Of a stretch of DNA of 64,000 nucleotides, positions 36,391 to 51,300 are shown one piece after another. This DNA comes from Ectocarpus siliculosus (Eukaryota > Sar > Phaeophyceae > Ectocarpales > Ectocarpaceae): NCBI GenBank assembly GCA_000310025.1, contig FN649750.1, positions 3,206,495 through 3,270,494 on the forward strand, read 5' to 3'. The notes under the pieces are model-generated. The model was not told the DNA's origin, did no database searches, and worked only from the letters and a program-made list of their open reading frames with translations. The first letter of the stretch is position 1. Each line of letters opens with the position of its first letter. A program made the position numbers and the translations under genes.

Positions 36391-39300
36391 ATGGCGGATC
36401 TCAAACTCGACAACGAATTCGGTTCGGAGCTTGCTGGCGCAGGATCCCGCCCAGCTTTCGCCCACCTCGTGCGGTTCCGGCCCAAGGACATCACGCAAAA
36501 AGAGTTCCCGACCACGCTCACCTTGACGTAAGTGGCCTCCATGTGCTGATAACAGCGCATGTGTAGATATAGTCTAGTCTATACATATGTGCTACCTCGC
36601 AGCCCGCCACGCCCTGACTGTATCTATCTCCCGCCAAGCGGGTAACTTAAGGGGGTGCAGAAAAGGGGTAGTGACGCTGGCTCTTTTCCCCATACTTTAA
36701 TCCTATACAAAGAAAGAAAACAACCTTCCCACAAGGGTTAGGTGTCGGATTCTATTGTCATCAGTAGAGGACACCATGAAGAGGCGTCGTGCGTGCTGGC
36801 ACGTTCAAGTTTGCTACTGGAGCCGAAATATCGAAGGTCGCAGCAACTTCTGAAAACAGTCCGAAATCTGCGGCGGAGCCAAGCGGCATCCAACATTTGT
36901 CACAGCCGCGATCACCACCACGGACCGTAAACCCTTGAACCACGGGTCGTCAGCAGTAGCTAGTGGCATCAGCTACTGCTGTAAACCCGCAGTTCAGGAG
37001 ATTGGGGTCAGTGGCGGCGAGCACGGCTGTGACAAATGTTGGATGCCGCTTGGTTCCGGCGCAGATTTCGGACTGTTTTCAGAGGCTTCTGCGACCTGCG
37101 ATATTTCAGCTCCAGTAGCAAACCTGCACGTGTCAGCACACACGACGCATCTTCATTATGTCCACTACTGATGACAATAGAATGCGACACCTAACCCTCA
37201 AAATTGACCTTGTTTGAGCGCCTTCCGTTTTGGCTCTTTTGACTAGAGTTTAGAATGGTGCGATTTTTTATCTTGATTTCAAAGGAGGCGTGTGGAGGTA
37301 GACGCGTGAAATATATGTTTTGAGCAGCCTCTACTGCCGCCCTGTGCGAGGGTCAACGATTGCTGTTTTTCGCGGTGCCTTCCTAATGGTCTGGTGTGTC
37401 TGATGTGCAATTTCTGGTGCTCTTGCGTTTGATTTCAAAATAAGTCAACATCAAAATTCGTCTTCTGCACCTCCTTCAAGTAAGTTGGCACCTACGTTTG
37501 AATTGTTACTGGTGAACACGGCCGTATTCGAAAAGCAGAAACTCCTTGCTATGAATGCTTTAGGTATCGTCTTGTATTTCCGTCTCATTTGTTGTGGCCG
37601 CCAGTCCAGACTACATCTTTCGGTATGGTTCGTTTGACGCACTATGTAGCAGGGGTCACACAAGAAGAAGTTACCATGTTTCCCCTTTGGTATGTGCCTT
37701 CCAATTTGTTAGTAAAACTATAAATTCCGTGATTATTTGCCACCTGTTGCTCCCCATACAAGCTTCGATGACTCGTTGATCCCTTCCCTTACTCACACAA
37801 CGGTCTGTTTTTGACTGTTTAATTGCTTGCGTATGATTCGCCACAGAAACGTGAGCATCCAAGTGGGAGCGGCGCCTGTCAGTCCGAACCCTAATGACAA
37901 GGGCGAGCCGCCTGTTACCGAAGATACGCCTTTTAAGTGCATGTTTCGCATCGCGAATGAGTCTTTCACCACGGATAGGTACGACGTTACTCCACACAAC
38001 ATGTCACTGGTTGTTCGCCGCACTGGCATGCAGAGCTACTAGAAGCATCGACACGACGGAGCTGGTTTCTCTTGGACTTTGTGCTTGTCATCATCGTTGG
38101 TTGATATTTTCAACTATCAATATCAATATTTTACGTCTCACGTGTGTAAGGGTTGTAGTACTCCAGGAACTGCATCTGTATTGTTGCTCTGTTTTCGTCA
38201 TTATTGTGTTAGTTTCGACACCAACGTATCCACGCATCTGGACAGATTCGAACGTTTTGTACATTGAAAATACGAACGGCGTGTTAAAGAAGGTGTGCAA
38301 AACATGCTTTCGTTGAAGGCAGCACTGAATGAAGACAGCACAACGCAACTGCTGTGGACGAGCTGGTGCTGACGATGAGCGTGTGCTATTTCTGCGCAAT
38401 AGTAGGAACAGCCATGTCCCTCGTCCCATGGGAAGAGGACACACTTGCCTAGTGTAGTCGGAAGATCTCCGTGATTGTTAACCCTGACCAGCCCTTTCTT
38501 CTTTCCCTCCGCCCCGCCCCCTCGGCGTTCGACCATGACCCATACCAAACCTAGCTTCATTCCTGGGCAGGAGGACTGGCAAGGGTCGGGCTGTGTACGG
38601 TTTATGCTTGCGTCCAGTGTTATCTTGCTCGTGCGGGTGCTTGTGGCGGACTCCACCGGCAAACCGTACGGGTACGCTCGGCTTCGGCTCGGTCGGGTGG
38701 GGGAGGGGGAGTTCCAGGTAGCTGGGGAGATCAAGGAGACGGAATACGTGTCGATCCAGGACCAACTGCTAGGGTACATCACGATCAATTTCAAGGTGGG
38801 TGGACACTACTAGATTAACCATGGTCGAGGAGGCGATGTCGATGCTACAACTACTAGTATTTGCTCATCCGGGACCACGGCTCGTCCGGGTACGTTGTTA
38901 CAATCATTTTGATGGGATATCTATGGCGGTGAGATCAGGTAGGGCGCAATTCCCTGTGCTCGACGCCTTCGCCACGTGCATGCACCAACTCTAGTCCCCT
39001 GTCGGTGTGATTGCACGGAACACTCTTTCGAATGTCATGTCGACGTGTCTGTACCCCGTTCGTATGTGCCCCCAAGGTTCTCCCTGTTCTACTTGATTCT
39101 CCAAAACCAACCACCAGGTACAACACTATCTCGCCCATGAAGGTCGGTTCACGACCCTACAGGGCTATGTACGTTTCTAATAGAGAAAACAATTTTCATC
39201 CAAATATGAAACGTTCATTGCCCACACTCCGGTGGGTCTTTGCAGGCCATGCCATGCTTCCCACAAATCCTCGTTCTGTACATGAGATGGAGGTGAAAAA

Positions 39301-42300
39301 TGAGGGTTGGAAGCTCTTCCGACAAGCGTACATGGGATTCATGTCTCAGTCACTCTCGAATCTGGAACGGTTTTCACGAGAACACTCCGTATGCGCGATA
39401 CCTCACAACCTACCAAGAGCCTGTGGATCGTGTCCGTCTGTCCCCAAACATGCAACGCTTCAGGAATAGCTCGAAAAAACGAACTATTGTGACAAGGCAA
39501 ACGCTCACACCAAAACACGTACTTTGTGTGACAGGTCACGCCAAACTTTTCCCTAAACTTGGCTAAGCTGGACAACCAGTTCGACACCAAGAATATCCCG
39601 TCGCTCATCAGTGTGGTATCGGCAGACTCCAAGACTCTGGGGCATCGTATTGGCGCGTTCCAAGGGGCATTGCAGGTCTTGCAGTCCATCGTACTGGACA
39701 TGCAGAGGCAGGGAGGGATTGGCGCCATCGCCGGGAAGCAGCTCAGCGTCATCCTCGACCAGGTTTGGTCAAAATTGCTTCGATCCTCCCTCGAATATCT
39801 ATCTCTTACTGTTTTTTTGCCTTGACGTTCGCCATACATACCCCTCCTGAAGAATCGACCTAGATACGAAAGCGGCGTCGCTGGACTATCGAACGACCAG
39901 TCTCAACGAGAGCAAAACACGTATCATTAAAACAAGAGCGTAGTTACCACCAGCTGCGCCGAAACGGCTGGTTGCACCAGCCTCAAGAAGGAAGGCAACA
40001 ACTTCTTCTGGTAGAGGGCAACCACGCGCATCGAGAAACAAGAGAGCGAACATCAACGACCTGCACAAGCCCACCCACCCGCCCATCCATCCTGCACTCC
40101 CCTTGGACATATTTGACTCTCTAACATAATGCAAAAAAAGGCTTCTTCGGCTCAAGGGATTGAGCTGTTCGAAGACCTCTTGTGGGATATGGCCACCCTA
40201 TCTTTCGTTCCCGAAGTGTTCCAACCGACGCTCACGTTCTTCCCTGGTAACGGCAATGGTGAGGATACCAACACAACCCGGGAGGAGATTGGGGAGGGGG
40301 TTCGCAACACGACAGAGGCGACCAAGGCGAGCGTATGCGCACAACTGGTGAGTGGAGATGCAGAACCTATTGTGCGCCAGAGACACACTCAAGTACAACT
40401 TTCGGTTGCTCCTGGTGGACCTGTGTTATTGCATGAGGTGCGGGCACGCACCTTTGGAAGCGGCGTTAGCATTGCGGTGAATGTCGTATGCGGAGAATGC
40501 ACAACGGATGTTGTCAAGGGGGAGTAGCATGAAGATGCCTTTTGGGACTACCACAGGGACTCCGATCCGCCTGGAAGGCCCGGAACAGCGTAGAGAAATA
40601 TAGCCCACTAAGAATCATCGTTCAGGGAACCAATTGCCACAACATTACGTTTTTCACCCGTTGCTTAGGCAGATTTTTCGCTCCTCCTCTCGCCAGGCGG
40701 TGTACCCGCACCTTGGCCTGTCCATATAAACGATCTACAATCTACTACTACGTCCACAGTATGATCGGGCAATGGCGCCGCGTGTTTGCACCTCACTGCT
40801 AACCATCAATACCTGCGTGTCCCTAGGCTCGCTATCCGCGAAGCTTCGCGTTGGTACGAGATGGAGAAGAACCCGTCATCTTGGTCGCAGACACGGACTC
40901 AGATTACCATAGGTAAGCTGGACTTCCGCTGCTTTTCCCCATCAGTTTATAAATGTATGATCCTTCCTTCGTTCCTGCAACTAGAGCGAAGGTGCGGGCA
41001 CCCAAGCAGAATCAAGTGAAACCGAAGGCGTAGCAGGCAGATCGGGCTCGAGCGAAAACAACGTAATATTCAGCAAAAAAGTTGTCGCTAGCTAGATTAG
41101 TTCGTTCTACCAGTGCTTTCTCTCCACCGCATGGAACTGTTTCCCCGCATAGAAGAGACGATCCAGGATCACGCCGGAGTTTGAGCTCCCGGTTTTGACA
41201 ATCTAAAGGTTCCGATGACACCTTTGGCCCACCTTCTCGTCCAAATAGTTGATGCTAGAAGCACAAACAAAGCGGCGTCTATCGTTTGTTTTTCTTCTTA
41301 CACTGTTCGGCGGTTGAAGCTCGGCGGCTGCATACGAGGTATCCGATGGGCTCCGCCAACAAGTGGCCGAATATTTCATAGCAAAGGCTTTCTATACAAA
41401 TTTATATGTAGTTAAACCCCCTGAAACGTTAGTTCTATCGTTGCCGTTGCTTCGCCTCTTTCCACTGGCTGATGCTCGTGCGTCTCTTGCTTGGGTCAGG
41501 TGGACGGTGGTGTTGCGGATAGCTTGCCAGGCAAACTCGGAGGTGGACGTAGAAAAAGCGAAGAAGGTGAAGCGAGAAAAGAACGCGGGGACGTGTGAAG
41601 AAAAAATAAATAAAAACAGACGTAAAAGAGTGAGCAGTTAGAGCAAATAAACATTGAACAGCTATGAACAGGTAGGTAGCAAGGTGAAAATCCAACATCA
41701 ACGAGCTCACTAGGAGTGAAGGTGAATGAGGTTGATGAGTCGACAATCAACTTCAATCAAGACGAGCATGAGCAATGAACAGTACAATTCGCCCAGTGTG
41801 TCGCGATGAGCATGGATTCTTTGTTGGCCCTTGTATATTTTATGTCACCGTGGGCTCTTTCTTCGAGATATGTACTTTGTTTGATGTTCAACAGCGAAGC
41901 CAATGATCTGCCTTGAATCACCTGCTTTCTGTCTCACTCGTCACCACAGCTCGTAATACCGGAGTATTGCAAGGACCCCGTCCACCCCGACCACCCAACG
42001 GCCGGTTGGCTTCGTAGAAAGAAGCGCGATAAGCGGGCGTTGACTAGCTCATTCGTCAACCGTTTCTTCAGGCTCGAATACGATGCGTACATCATGCGAT
42101 ACACCTTCTCGTACGGTGAGCGCAATGGCCGAGGCAGAGAACCATGAATCGATTCCAACACGGTTGCCTGTTTCTCGCGTAGTATTGGTGGATAGCTTCA
42201 ATTTTGGGACAAAGTCCTTCCACTTTGGACAAGCAACGAGTGAATCCGTGCACATAGGACCGCGTTGGTACTGAAGCAGGGCAGGGGGCGGAACAGAGCG

Positions 42301-45300
42301 CTGGTTGAGGTTGCGGACACGGTTGTCCTTTAACAAGAAAACAGAAGCAACGTCTTTCTATTTTCGAAACAAACAAGCGGGCAACCACGTACATATAGCT
42401 AGTTTGCAATTTGAACCGATTTGAGGCTGTTCTACTTGTGCTGTGGCGATCGCTTCTTTTATGCATAAATTGGTTGTGTAGGGAAAGATCCCTCCGACGA
42501 CGCTACCCAGATGACCAAGGTTGGACTAGACGATGGCACGAGCGTGCTGCTCCCAAGCGTGCCACCAGTTCCTACTCCGTTCGCCCTTCAGGTACGGAAT
42601 ACATGATTCCTTCACTACTGAGTTACCTGTCGCTACGTCCATAAGTGTGAGAAGGTAGCAAAGTGTTCCTTCTGAACACAGAACGTTTGTCGTCCCATCT
42701 AATGTGGCATGGTCTGGAGCTGACCCAGGCATGATTCTATCACAGATGTGCAACCAACGACTCATTTATACGTTCGAGGTATGGGTTAAGTTTCACGGCT
42801 GATTTATGTACGAGGTTGGTGGCAACTTGCTGAACATGTCGACATTGCGGTGTTGAACGTTTCAGGAAGTAGATGATACACCGATATACCCCATCAAGGT
42901 AGTCGACCCTGCATTGTTTGCGATGTCCCCGAGCACTTTCCCTCATTGTGTGCATGTTTCAACCTCCATCTTTTAAACTCGAACAGACTCAGAGGAACAT
43001 GTAATTACCTGTGAACCAAATCGCTGCTCAGCATATGTTCCACTTCTCTCATTCAAAGCATGAGGGTGCCATTGGCAGGAACTAACCCCCGACCAATGTG
43101 TCTATTAATAGCAGCATATGCAAGATCTTGCATTTCGTTCGTGCCTCGTCGTGCGTTTGTCATGGAACGTAACAGATCGTTGTTCAGCAAGTGAGCGACT
43201 TTTCTTTTTCTGAGCACGATTCGCTGAGGGTGGTGGCGCAGCTCGGCTCTCTCCGGCAATGCACTCGCGCTTTTTGCCCCAAGGAGTCCACGTCCATCAA
43301 ATCCAACTTGCTGCTACCAGTCGAGCAGGTAGGTGCCATTCACTCGACTCGACTCCGCAGTATTCCCAAAGGCAAAGTCCGGAAACAAACTCCATACCAT
43401 CAGCCTAGCTTCCTTCATGTTGATTTCTCGCAACAGAGTCTTCCGCTAACATCCGCTGCATGAACGGTTTCCTGTCATCATACGGTCTGTTGCACACGCA
43501 TCCCATGTTAATGTTTCTGCCGAGACTGAAAGTGACGCTTTCGCCGAACAATGTTAACGTTTCAACCAAACCAGCAATGCCTGGCGTACGGCAACACGAG
43601 TGTCTCCACTGGAAACGTGGGTTGGTTCGGCGAGGACGTGACCCTACCCGAGAAGCAGGAAGGAGGAGATAAAAAATTCGAGCTACTCAGGTGACGAAAA
43701 CAAACCACTTTCTCTCAGTGGAGAGTTCGCATGTTACTCTTTTTTTTCGGTAAGCAATGTAGAAGAAACAAAGAATATGGCATCTTGATGTTCAAGCGTC
43801 GAAAGTCCGAACACAAGCACCGAAGTGCTTACCGCCCGAAAAACGGAAACTTAACCCCTTTGGGTCTAGGCTGGACTGTCAGATTTTTTTTTTTGCGCCA
43901 AATAAAAAAAATGAGAGCGAGAGCGAGCGGGAGAGAGAGAAGTGCAGAGAAAGACACCAGTGTACTTCTGCACACGCAACAGCTATCTCCCCCTGTAGGC
44001 CATGAAAGAAGCCGGCGACAGGGTGGTGGCCACAGACAGGGTCGTAGAAGGGTTGGTGGGTGGTCGCGCTGCGGTCAGTAGGGCAGGTTAGCTGTGTAGC
44101 CTTTGAAATGATCAGTCGTCTAGCTGCCTCAACTAGTCTATTTTCGGTATATTGTAAATGATCAGTCCAGAGAGGGCAAAATGATCAGTGAAGACCCATA
44201 GCTGGTATTTGTACTTCTGTACTTCTCTGTTCTCTGTCCCCCCCCGAAATGTGCCCTGCCAACTCTCTAGAGCTCCTGTGTTTTTCAAACAACAAGCACA
44301 TCCACCAGCACACACCTGTACCTCGTGGTTTCCTAGGTTCGGGCGAGGGTGGTATGTGTGGCGCTACGAGTGTGGATGTGTTGCCGATATGTTTTACTCG
44401 TCTACAGCAGTAGTAGTGTTGTTGTAGCGTTCGTTGTAGCTGTTGACACAATGACTGCTGGATCTTCGGAACGATTTTCAAATTGTTGGGAACCACGATA
44501 TCCTCGATATCTGGGCTTCGGCAGGGACTGCAATACCCCTCCCTTTTGCTGTCCTCTGCTCTTTGCAGCAGTGGCTTCCTACGTTCGGGCGAGTGTATGT
44601 GTGGTGCTGCGAAAGAACACATATGTGTGTATGTATGTACTGTAGGCACACACGCGTTCATTGACATGTGCATACATACGTTGAGAGATTCATGATTTGG
44701 CATTGATTGGCCCATTCCCATTCCCGAGACCTTGACATTACCCGCTGTCACTGAAGTCTCTTCATTGGTCAGCCGGTTAGCGCGGGTGCTAATAATCTAG
44801 ACACACCTACCTATGGACTTGCCAATACACGGCGCGAAGGGCTGCAGGGCGGCAACTCCACGACTTGCCACTACACCAGCATTTGCAAATGATCAATCAA
44901 TGATCAGTGAGAACGCCTGAAGACTCAAAAGGGTTAACCGTTGAGGAGGGTTGGAAGTCGTTCGTATTCGAGCGCGGGCACGGCAGATTTGTGGACAAAC
45001 CGGGTGTCGACCTTCGCGTTACGTTAGGTTCGGTCATGAGAGAGAGCCGGGGACACTCGCCTCGACCAACTTAAGCATGATTCCAAGCTTGAACATTGGT
45101 GACGTTCATGGTAGAATACTGGTTTATTTTGAGAGTGCGTCCCAAGCCGCTACATGGGATTATAGCGCGGAACGCCAAGGCGTGAAGGACGCGAGTTTCC
45201 CAGAGCTGACTCCCACAGGTATTTGAACAAGATTGATCTTGTAGAAAAAACTCGAGGTAAGCTCAGGCGGGCGTATTACACCGTTAAACGCGCCATACTC

Positions 45301-48300
45301 GTCCTGAACGCCCATTGTAGACTCTCTCAAGACGTGTTCGATATTGTTTTAACCTCGATACCCTCAGCCGCGTGTAGTAGTTGTGGACAAGGTTTGATGT
45401 GACCGCTCCGATCCCATCGCCTGCCTTGTTTTCTGGATTCAGATTCTTCATTGGGGAAGGGCAGGGGGCAAACGCCAAGACGGCAGTAGCCACTTGCAGC
45501 GTGCCTTTCGCTGACCTGCAGTTCGGTCGACAACAGGTGAAGAGTCTTCATCCCTGACAATATATCCGAATGTTGAAGAATCCATCCCGCAGTGTTGAGG
45601 AATCTATCCCGCGCTAATTTGTGTAAGACATGGATGGGGGTCTAACGAATCAAGGCACCGCCTGTGTACCAAAGCTACAGAGTCAAAGCAGACTGCAGCG
45701 TTGCGCTCAACTCAAAAACGTTACGATCCTCCTATGAAGAGCCTACAGGTTCTTGCTGATCGTGTGCTGGCATGCCGCCTTTATTGCGTACGGTGTTCAC
45801 ATGAAACCAATGGACGGGGAGACTCCAACTTTCAGACGTTCTCGCCCCTTTGCTTGGAGTTGAAACAACATAAACGATGCCTCAGCCAATCGCATTGAGC
45901 GGCTAGGCCAAGATGATGCCCCCAATGGTCCTGACCGTTTCGGTCCTCATTTTTCTTTCTCGGCACACGAAAGGATATGAATCTTTCTCTGAACGGTCCG
46001 GAGGTAGAAGACGCGGAGGAGTTGACGGTCGGCATCACCATGCGTCGACTTGGGCAGTACAAGACCGCTTGGCCCGCCACGATGACCGCTCTTCTGCAAG
46101 CGGGAAGCACGACCTCCACCGATCAGGTGTGTGCGGGAAAACCAACTCCAGATCGCGTGAAACAAGCGAACGTCCGAACTTGAGAAGCCCTTTCTTAGTG
46201 TTTCGTGGGAAGTACAGGTACACAAGAAGAGGGGGGCTGGATATCGCACGTAGCGTCCATGGACCAGAAGTGGTCACACCCGCACATGGGGGGATAGTAT
46301 CTTGCGTTGGAACATATTTTCGTTTCACCGAAAGGCAAACACACGGCAATGAGATATTGGACTCGATCCGATTCCTCCAGCCTGACACAGATGGTTCTCC
46401 CTGCACTTGTTCGCAGGTAAGGACGGCCCCGACCGATCAACTACATTTTCATAGGTGTACATCCGAGGTACAGGATGTTCCTGATTTTCTCTCTAGACCT
46501 GACCAATCGAGTTCACTGCCACCGAAAAAAAAAATGGCCTCCGGCTTCCGTGAAAAATAAAATAAAAAACGACGTCCTGTCTAACACACTATTCAGACGA
46601 TGTGGGAAGGACCTTGCATGGTGAGAACAGCCCCGCAAGGCCTGGAGGTTTTCCGGCCGATGGCCAACCCAGAGGAGCCTACCAAAGCCATCATGACCAT
46701 CGACTACTACTCCGTCGAGGTGAGCTTCGTTTTGAACTTTACCAATAACGTCTGAAAAACGTGTGCAGGTGGTTGCCCATATCGGTACGGAATTCAGATG
46801 TGCATCAAGGTATCTTGACGCACACTTAACCCAAATTCAGCGGCAAAAAAGATTTTCTCGCGGACCCAAAGTCGGGTTGCGCTCAGGTGGTCCCTGGTGC
46901 GCAGGAGTTGCATCTGTTACGAGTTTTCATCATAAAATGGTATTGCTTCAGCATAGGGTGTTCTTGGGACGGCGGTTGCACATCATTTTCATGAACCGAC
47001 TGCCAAGGTCATCATTTGAAGCAACGTTGACGTTCCATTCAACAAAACCCCGGGGTGGAGTACCCAAGATCGAAGTGTGAACCCGCAGTTTCCAAAATAG
47101 ACCATCATGCCAGCTCTGACGCAGAAGAGTTCACCTGGGTTTGTACGCCATTATTTCCAGTGTAGGCTGTCATTCGCCGTCGAACACTTTCTAGGTTAAC
47201 CGCATGACGTGCTGCATACATTGCCAACGGAACAACAAAAGACGGGGTAACATATTTCGAACGATCTATTAGCAACCTTTTTGTACATGCGATGGAGAGC
47301 AATGCAAGGGTCAGTTCAAATAGGAACACGAAGTGTATATTACGCTCTCCCCACCCACAAGTGTTGGAAGCGTTGTTGATTGTCAAGATCGCTGGCATGG
47401 ATAGCATGACACGTTACAACCTGGACACGACGAAACACTCTCAACACAGGCGATGACGGACGTGAACGCGTCTACCCTCGACATCGCAGTTATAATCGAA
47501 GACGAGTCTAGCGCGTTCAGCACGCAAGGCAGCGCCAGAAAACCTCCAAAACCTCCCGGTTCTCCGGGAACTCCGTCGACACTACCGCCTCCGTCCCCCC
47601 TATCCGGCCCAACTCCGGGCAGCAGTCCGATCCCTGGCACTCCTGGTGAGACTTATCGTTATCGAGAGGAGTATAAATCACGGCTGAGTAGCCCTTACAT
47701 GTTTCGAAGCCTCCCCTGGTTTAGAGGATCTATGTTCCTAATCGATTTCGAAATATGGCATCACGAGGGCGAGGTGAAAACATCAGAGATACTCTTAAGC
47801 TAGCTTTCGCGTTTTTTTCAAAAGAATACCCGCGAAGTTCGGGGTTTGCTAATACGGAGCGACAATGGAGAACCCGTTGCACACCCGATGTACGGACCAG
47901 AGCCTGATTCCCATCATGTGAGTAGTTGGTTGTTTCGTGGTTCCCGGGCTGACCGGTGAGAAAGTCACCCAGCGTGTCAGAATAAGTGCATCGATTCGTA
48001 TCTTGGGCGCTTGTGGTGTCTTGGCTCTCGTGTGTGGGGCGTTGTTGATCCCGTGATATAAGCTGACTTTAAACATTTCGACTCCCTCATTTCTCCTGTT
48101 GGGAACCATGGTATTGGCATACCGCTAGATGTCACGACGATAGAGATAGGCGCCCGCAAGGAACGTTGGTCTCCACAGGCAATGTGGGACGTAACCAGTG
48201 CGCTTTTTCGAAGGCTTGCCGTGCCGCAACAACTTTCTGGATGCGAAATCGTGAGAGTTGCACCGGAGCCGCAACAGCAGCAACAACAACCTACATTCGT

Positions 48301-51300
48301 GACTGACCGTCAGTGAATGTCGTTGTCATACATAGTGTATCTGGGCTGCAATGCCTGATCTGTTGGCAGTCACTTGACGGTCTCTTCTTCTCGTACTGAT
48401 TGCGCCCAACAACGTTTAGGTGTGAGTCCGGGGGCTTTTAGCAGGTCTGGGGTGTTCGGCCTCGATTCACCTGCACCCACAAGACCCAACCTTGACCGCC
48501 GCGGCAGCTTTGGGATGGTGAGTTCAGCTTTGTCGACCTGAATGACATTCATAGCAAGGAAATAAAGTTTTGTGGGCATTCTTGCGTTTATGTGTTAATT
48601 TGTGATCGTATTGTGGGTTGAGGAAGACCACCTTGCGTACATGTTCGAGAAGGATTGTTTGGGGAAGCGATGTGATGCGGCCAACACTCCTTGTTATTTC
48701 GATGTCTCGCAAATCCAACTGTCTCCGATGTACCTACAGCAACGGAGCAGCGACAACACCCGTTCACTGAGAAAAACGTGCATGGTTCTGTCTTGGAACC
48801 GACAGCAAAGCCAATGGTATCCTACAGGCATCAACGCATGTTGCTCCCACCGCTCGGCACTCACTCGAATTTCCCGACACGGACTGGCCTGGTTCGTTTT
48901 CGATCAATGCAGGTAACACGAAAGGGCAAGAGCGTCTCACCCAGTAAGTCTCCCATCAAGGACACGCGCTTTAGGTCGACCAACGGACGGGGGGACTCCG
49001 CCGCCCCGAAGAAAGTGACGGTGCCTCACGACTACTTCATCCTGCGCATTTCTCCCTGCCCGGCGGAAACTCTCAAGGATCTGGTCAGTGAGAGGAGGTG
49101 GATGTTCAAGTGCAGGAACATGCTCCTGTACATCACCAACAGGCTGCACCAGCTGAGGCAGGTGCGTGACTCAATAAAGAACGCCCGGGAACAAAGCCGA
49201 GTTGTTTGAGCGTTGGAAGTGAAGGTGAATTATTGCACGTAGATATGCATCAATCTTAGTCCAGAATCGTACCCTTTCGTGGGCACCACCAGGCATTTTG
49301 CGCTACCTGAGGTACTCCGTGTTCAACATCATTATTTCGGTTTATTTCTGTGCTGAGTCGCGTATTGAGTTCAGGTCTTCCGGCTACACTTTATAGTGAT
49401 GCGAAGCTCGAACATTGCTTGCTACTTTGTGGTCATAGTCGTTTCTTTCACCAGCCATCGAATTCGGTTCTATGACAACTATTGAAACCTAAAAAACAAT
49501 ATGTTGGCAGGAAGAGGAAACGCACGGGGAAGGTGGACCGTTGGCATCCGACCGCGGTTTGCGCGAAAAGCTGGCGATCGCGTCCGCCGAAACCTACAAG
49601 ATGCTGCGAGCGGACATGAGCGAGATCATTAAGACCTCAGACTGGAAGCGTGCGAGGGGAGTGGGCTTTACAGAGGTATAGGCTGCTGCTGATGAACAAT
49701 GCAAAGCGGACAAACAATCTTTTTCGGCCGCCAATTTGTAGCTTTGATCGACTTGGGAACACCATTCTTTCTCTGTATCGATGCCTGGCTGCAAGCATAC
49801 GAGGTGGGCCAATTTCACGAGGGAGTGGGTACGTGCTGCGGTGACAGCTCAATGCCTGAGAGGAGTTCAATTGGAGTGAATCTCCGTAGACTCTTGTCCA
49901 AGGACATCCGAAGACACCTAACGAGGTTCTCTCGGGTCGCCCTCTCTGTGTGCCCTAACGCCGTGCTTGTGTTACAGAAACAAATCCGGATGTTTTTCCG
50001 GTTGCAGCGGATGTCGGTGTACTTTGCAAAGCTGCTTGAGTCCAAGGCTCACCCGCTCTGGGGCTTGGACAATCCTATCGATCCAACGGGCTTCGCCAGA
50101 CAGGTGCTGCTACTTTAGCCAACATGCTTGAAGGACGACGATGCTTGCCCTTGCTATGTAGTAGGAGACAGGAGTGGTTATGATGTGATGACATAACAGC
50201 AACATCTTTGACGGTGCGAGTGTCGACAGATAAAATAGTAGGATGCTCATGCTTCCCTAAAACATAACCTTCTTGGAGCGCATTGAGTATACATATCCGT
50301 TATTGGTGGTTTGTTGCCTTATTCGGTAGGACGCAACTGTTTAATGAGTATTGCTTCGGAAGCACCCCCAAACACCCGTAGGGAATGTCGGGAATCCAAA
50401 CGTCTCGAAGGAGCGAACAGGTACCATGATAAACAACGGGAATGATTCTCCTGCGGCAGATGTGACACTCACAGCACAATAATCGTTAGCAAAGACTCAT
50501 GAGATGAAGGACATTGAAACGTCCGGACGTTTGATCATCAGGACTTGGACAGGGTCTTTTCGAGCCAATACGTGCAATCTGGAACGTTCGGGGCGGAGGC
50601 GCAAGGCATCGAGAACAGTGTCAAGGGGGTTGGCTGGGTGAGTTTCTTGCACATTGCTGACATTGCAGACATGACCAGAAGCTAAAGCAGAAACGATTCC
50701 GGTTGGAGAAGAGCCTTTCAAGACGTTAAGTCATCCCTCAAAAGTGAGCGGTGCTGTGGTAACAAAAACTTCTACATCTTGCCCCAAATGTGCCTGTTCG
50801 CTTCTATATACGGTACTCTCTTGCCCCTCACGCAATAGTGAAGTACAGGGAACATTGCATGTTTGACTTCTATATTTTCCTCATGTAACATTTGTGAGCA
50901 GGCGTTGAAGAGCTTGAACCGCCGGTTTGACGAGACCAAGCTATTCTACAACAACTCTCCAGAAGACATTGTGAAAACAAGCCGCATATTCTTCCAGGTA
51001 CATGAAATGGCAGTCGTCCTTGGACTCTGGCCCACGTTGATCATCTGTAGGAGTTTGGGTTGAATGAAGCCCCATACGCCTTGGCGTAGAGTCCTCGCCC
51101 TGAGCGTTTTACCTCATTGAGACAAAAGGGCCGGGAGAGCGGCGACATGTTCTGGAAAGATCCATGTACAGGGAAACCCCAAATACAGGAAAATAACTCC
51201 TTGTTGGGCGCCATGCAGATGCTCGCAACATCGATGGCATCGATGCGGGAATGTATCTCTCGTCTCAATGCTCCGGGGGACGAGGGCATATGGCACGATC

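Noticed and set aside
36742-37190. Two similar 60-codon proteins on opposite strands
   Set aside because: They are the two arms of the palindromic element read outward, not a duplicated gene.
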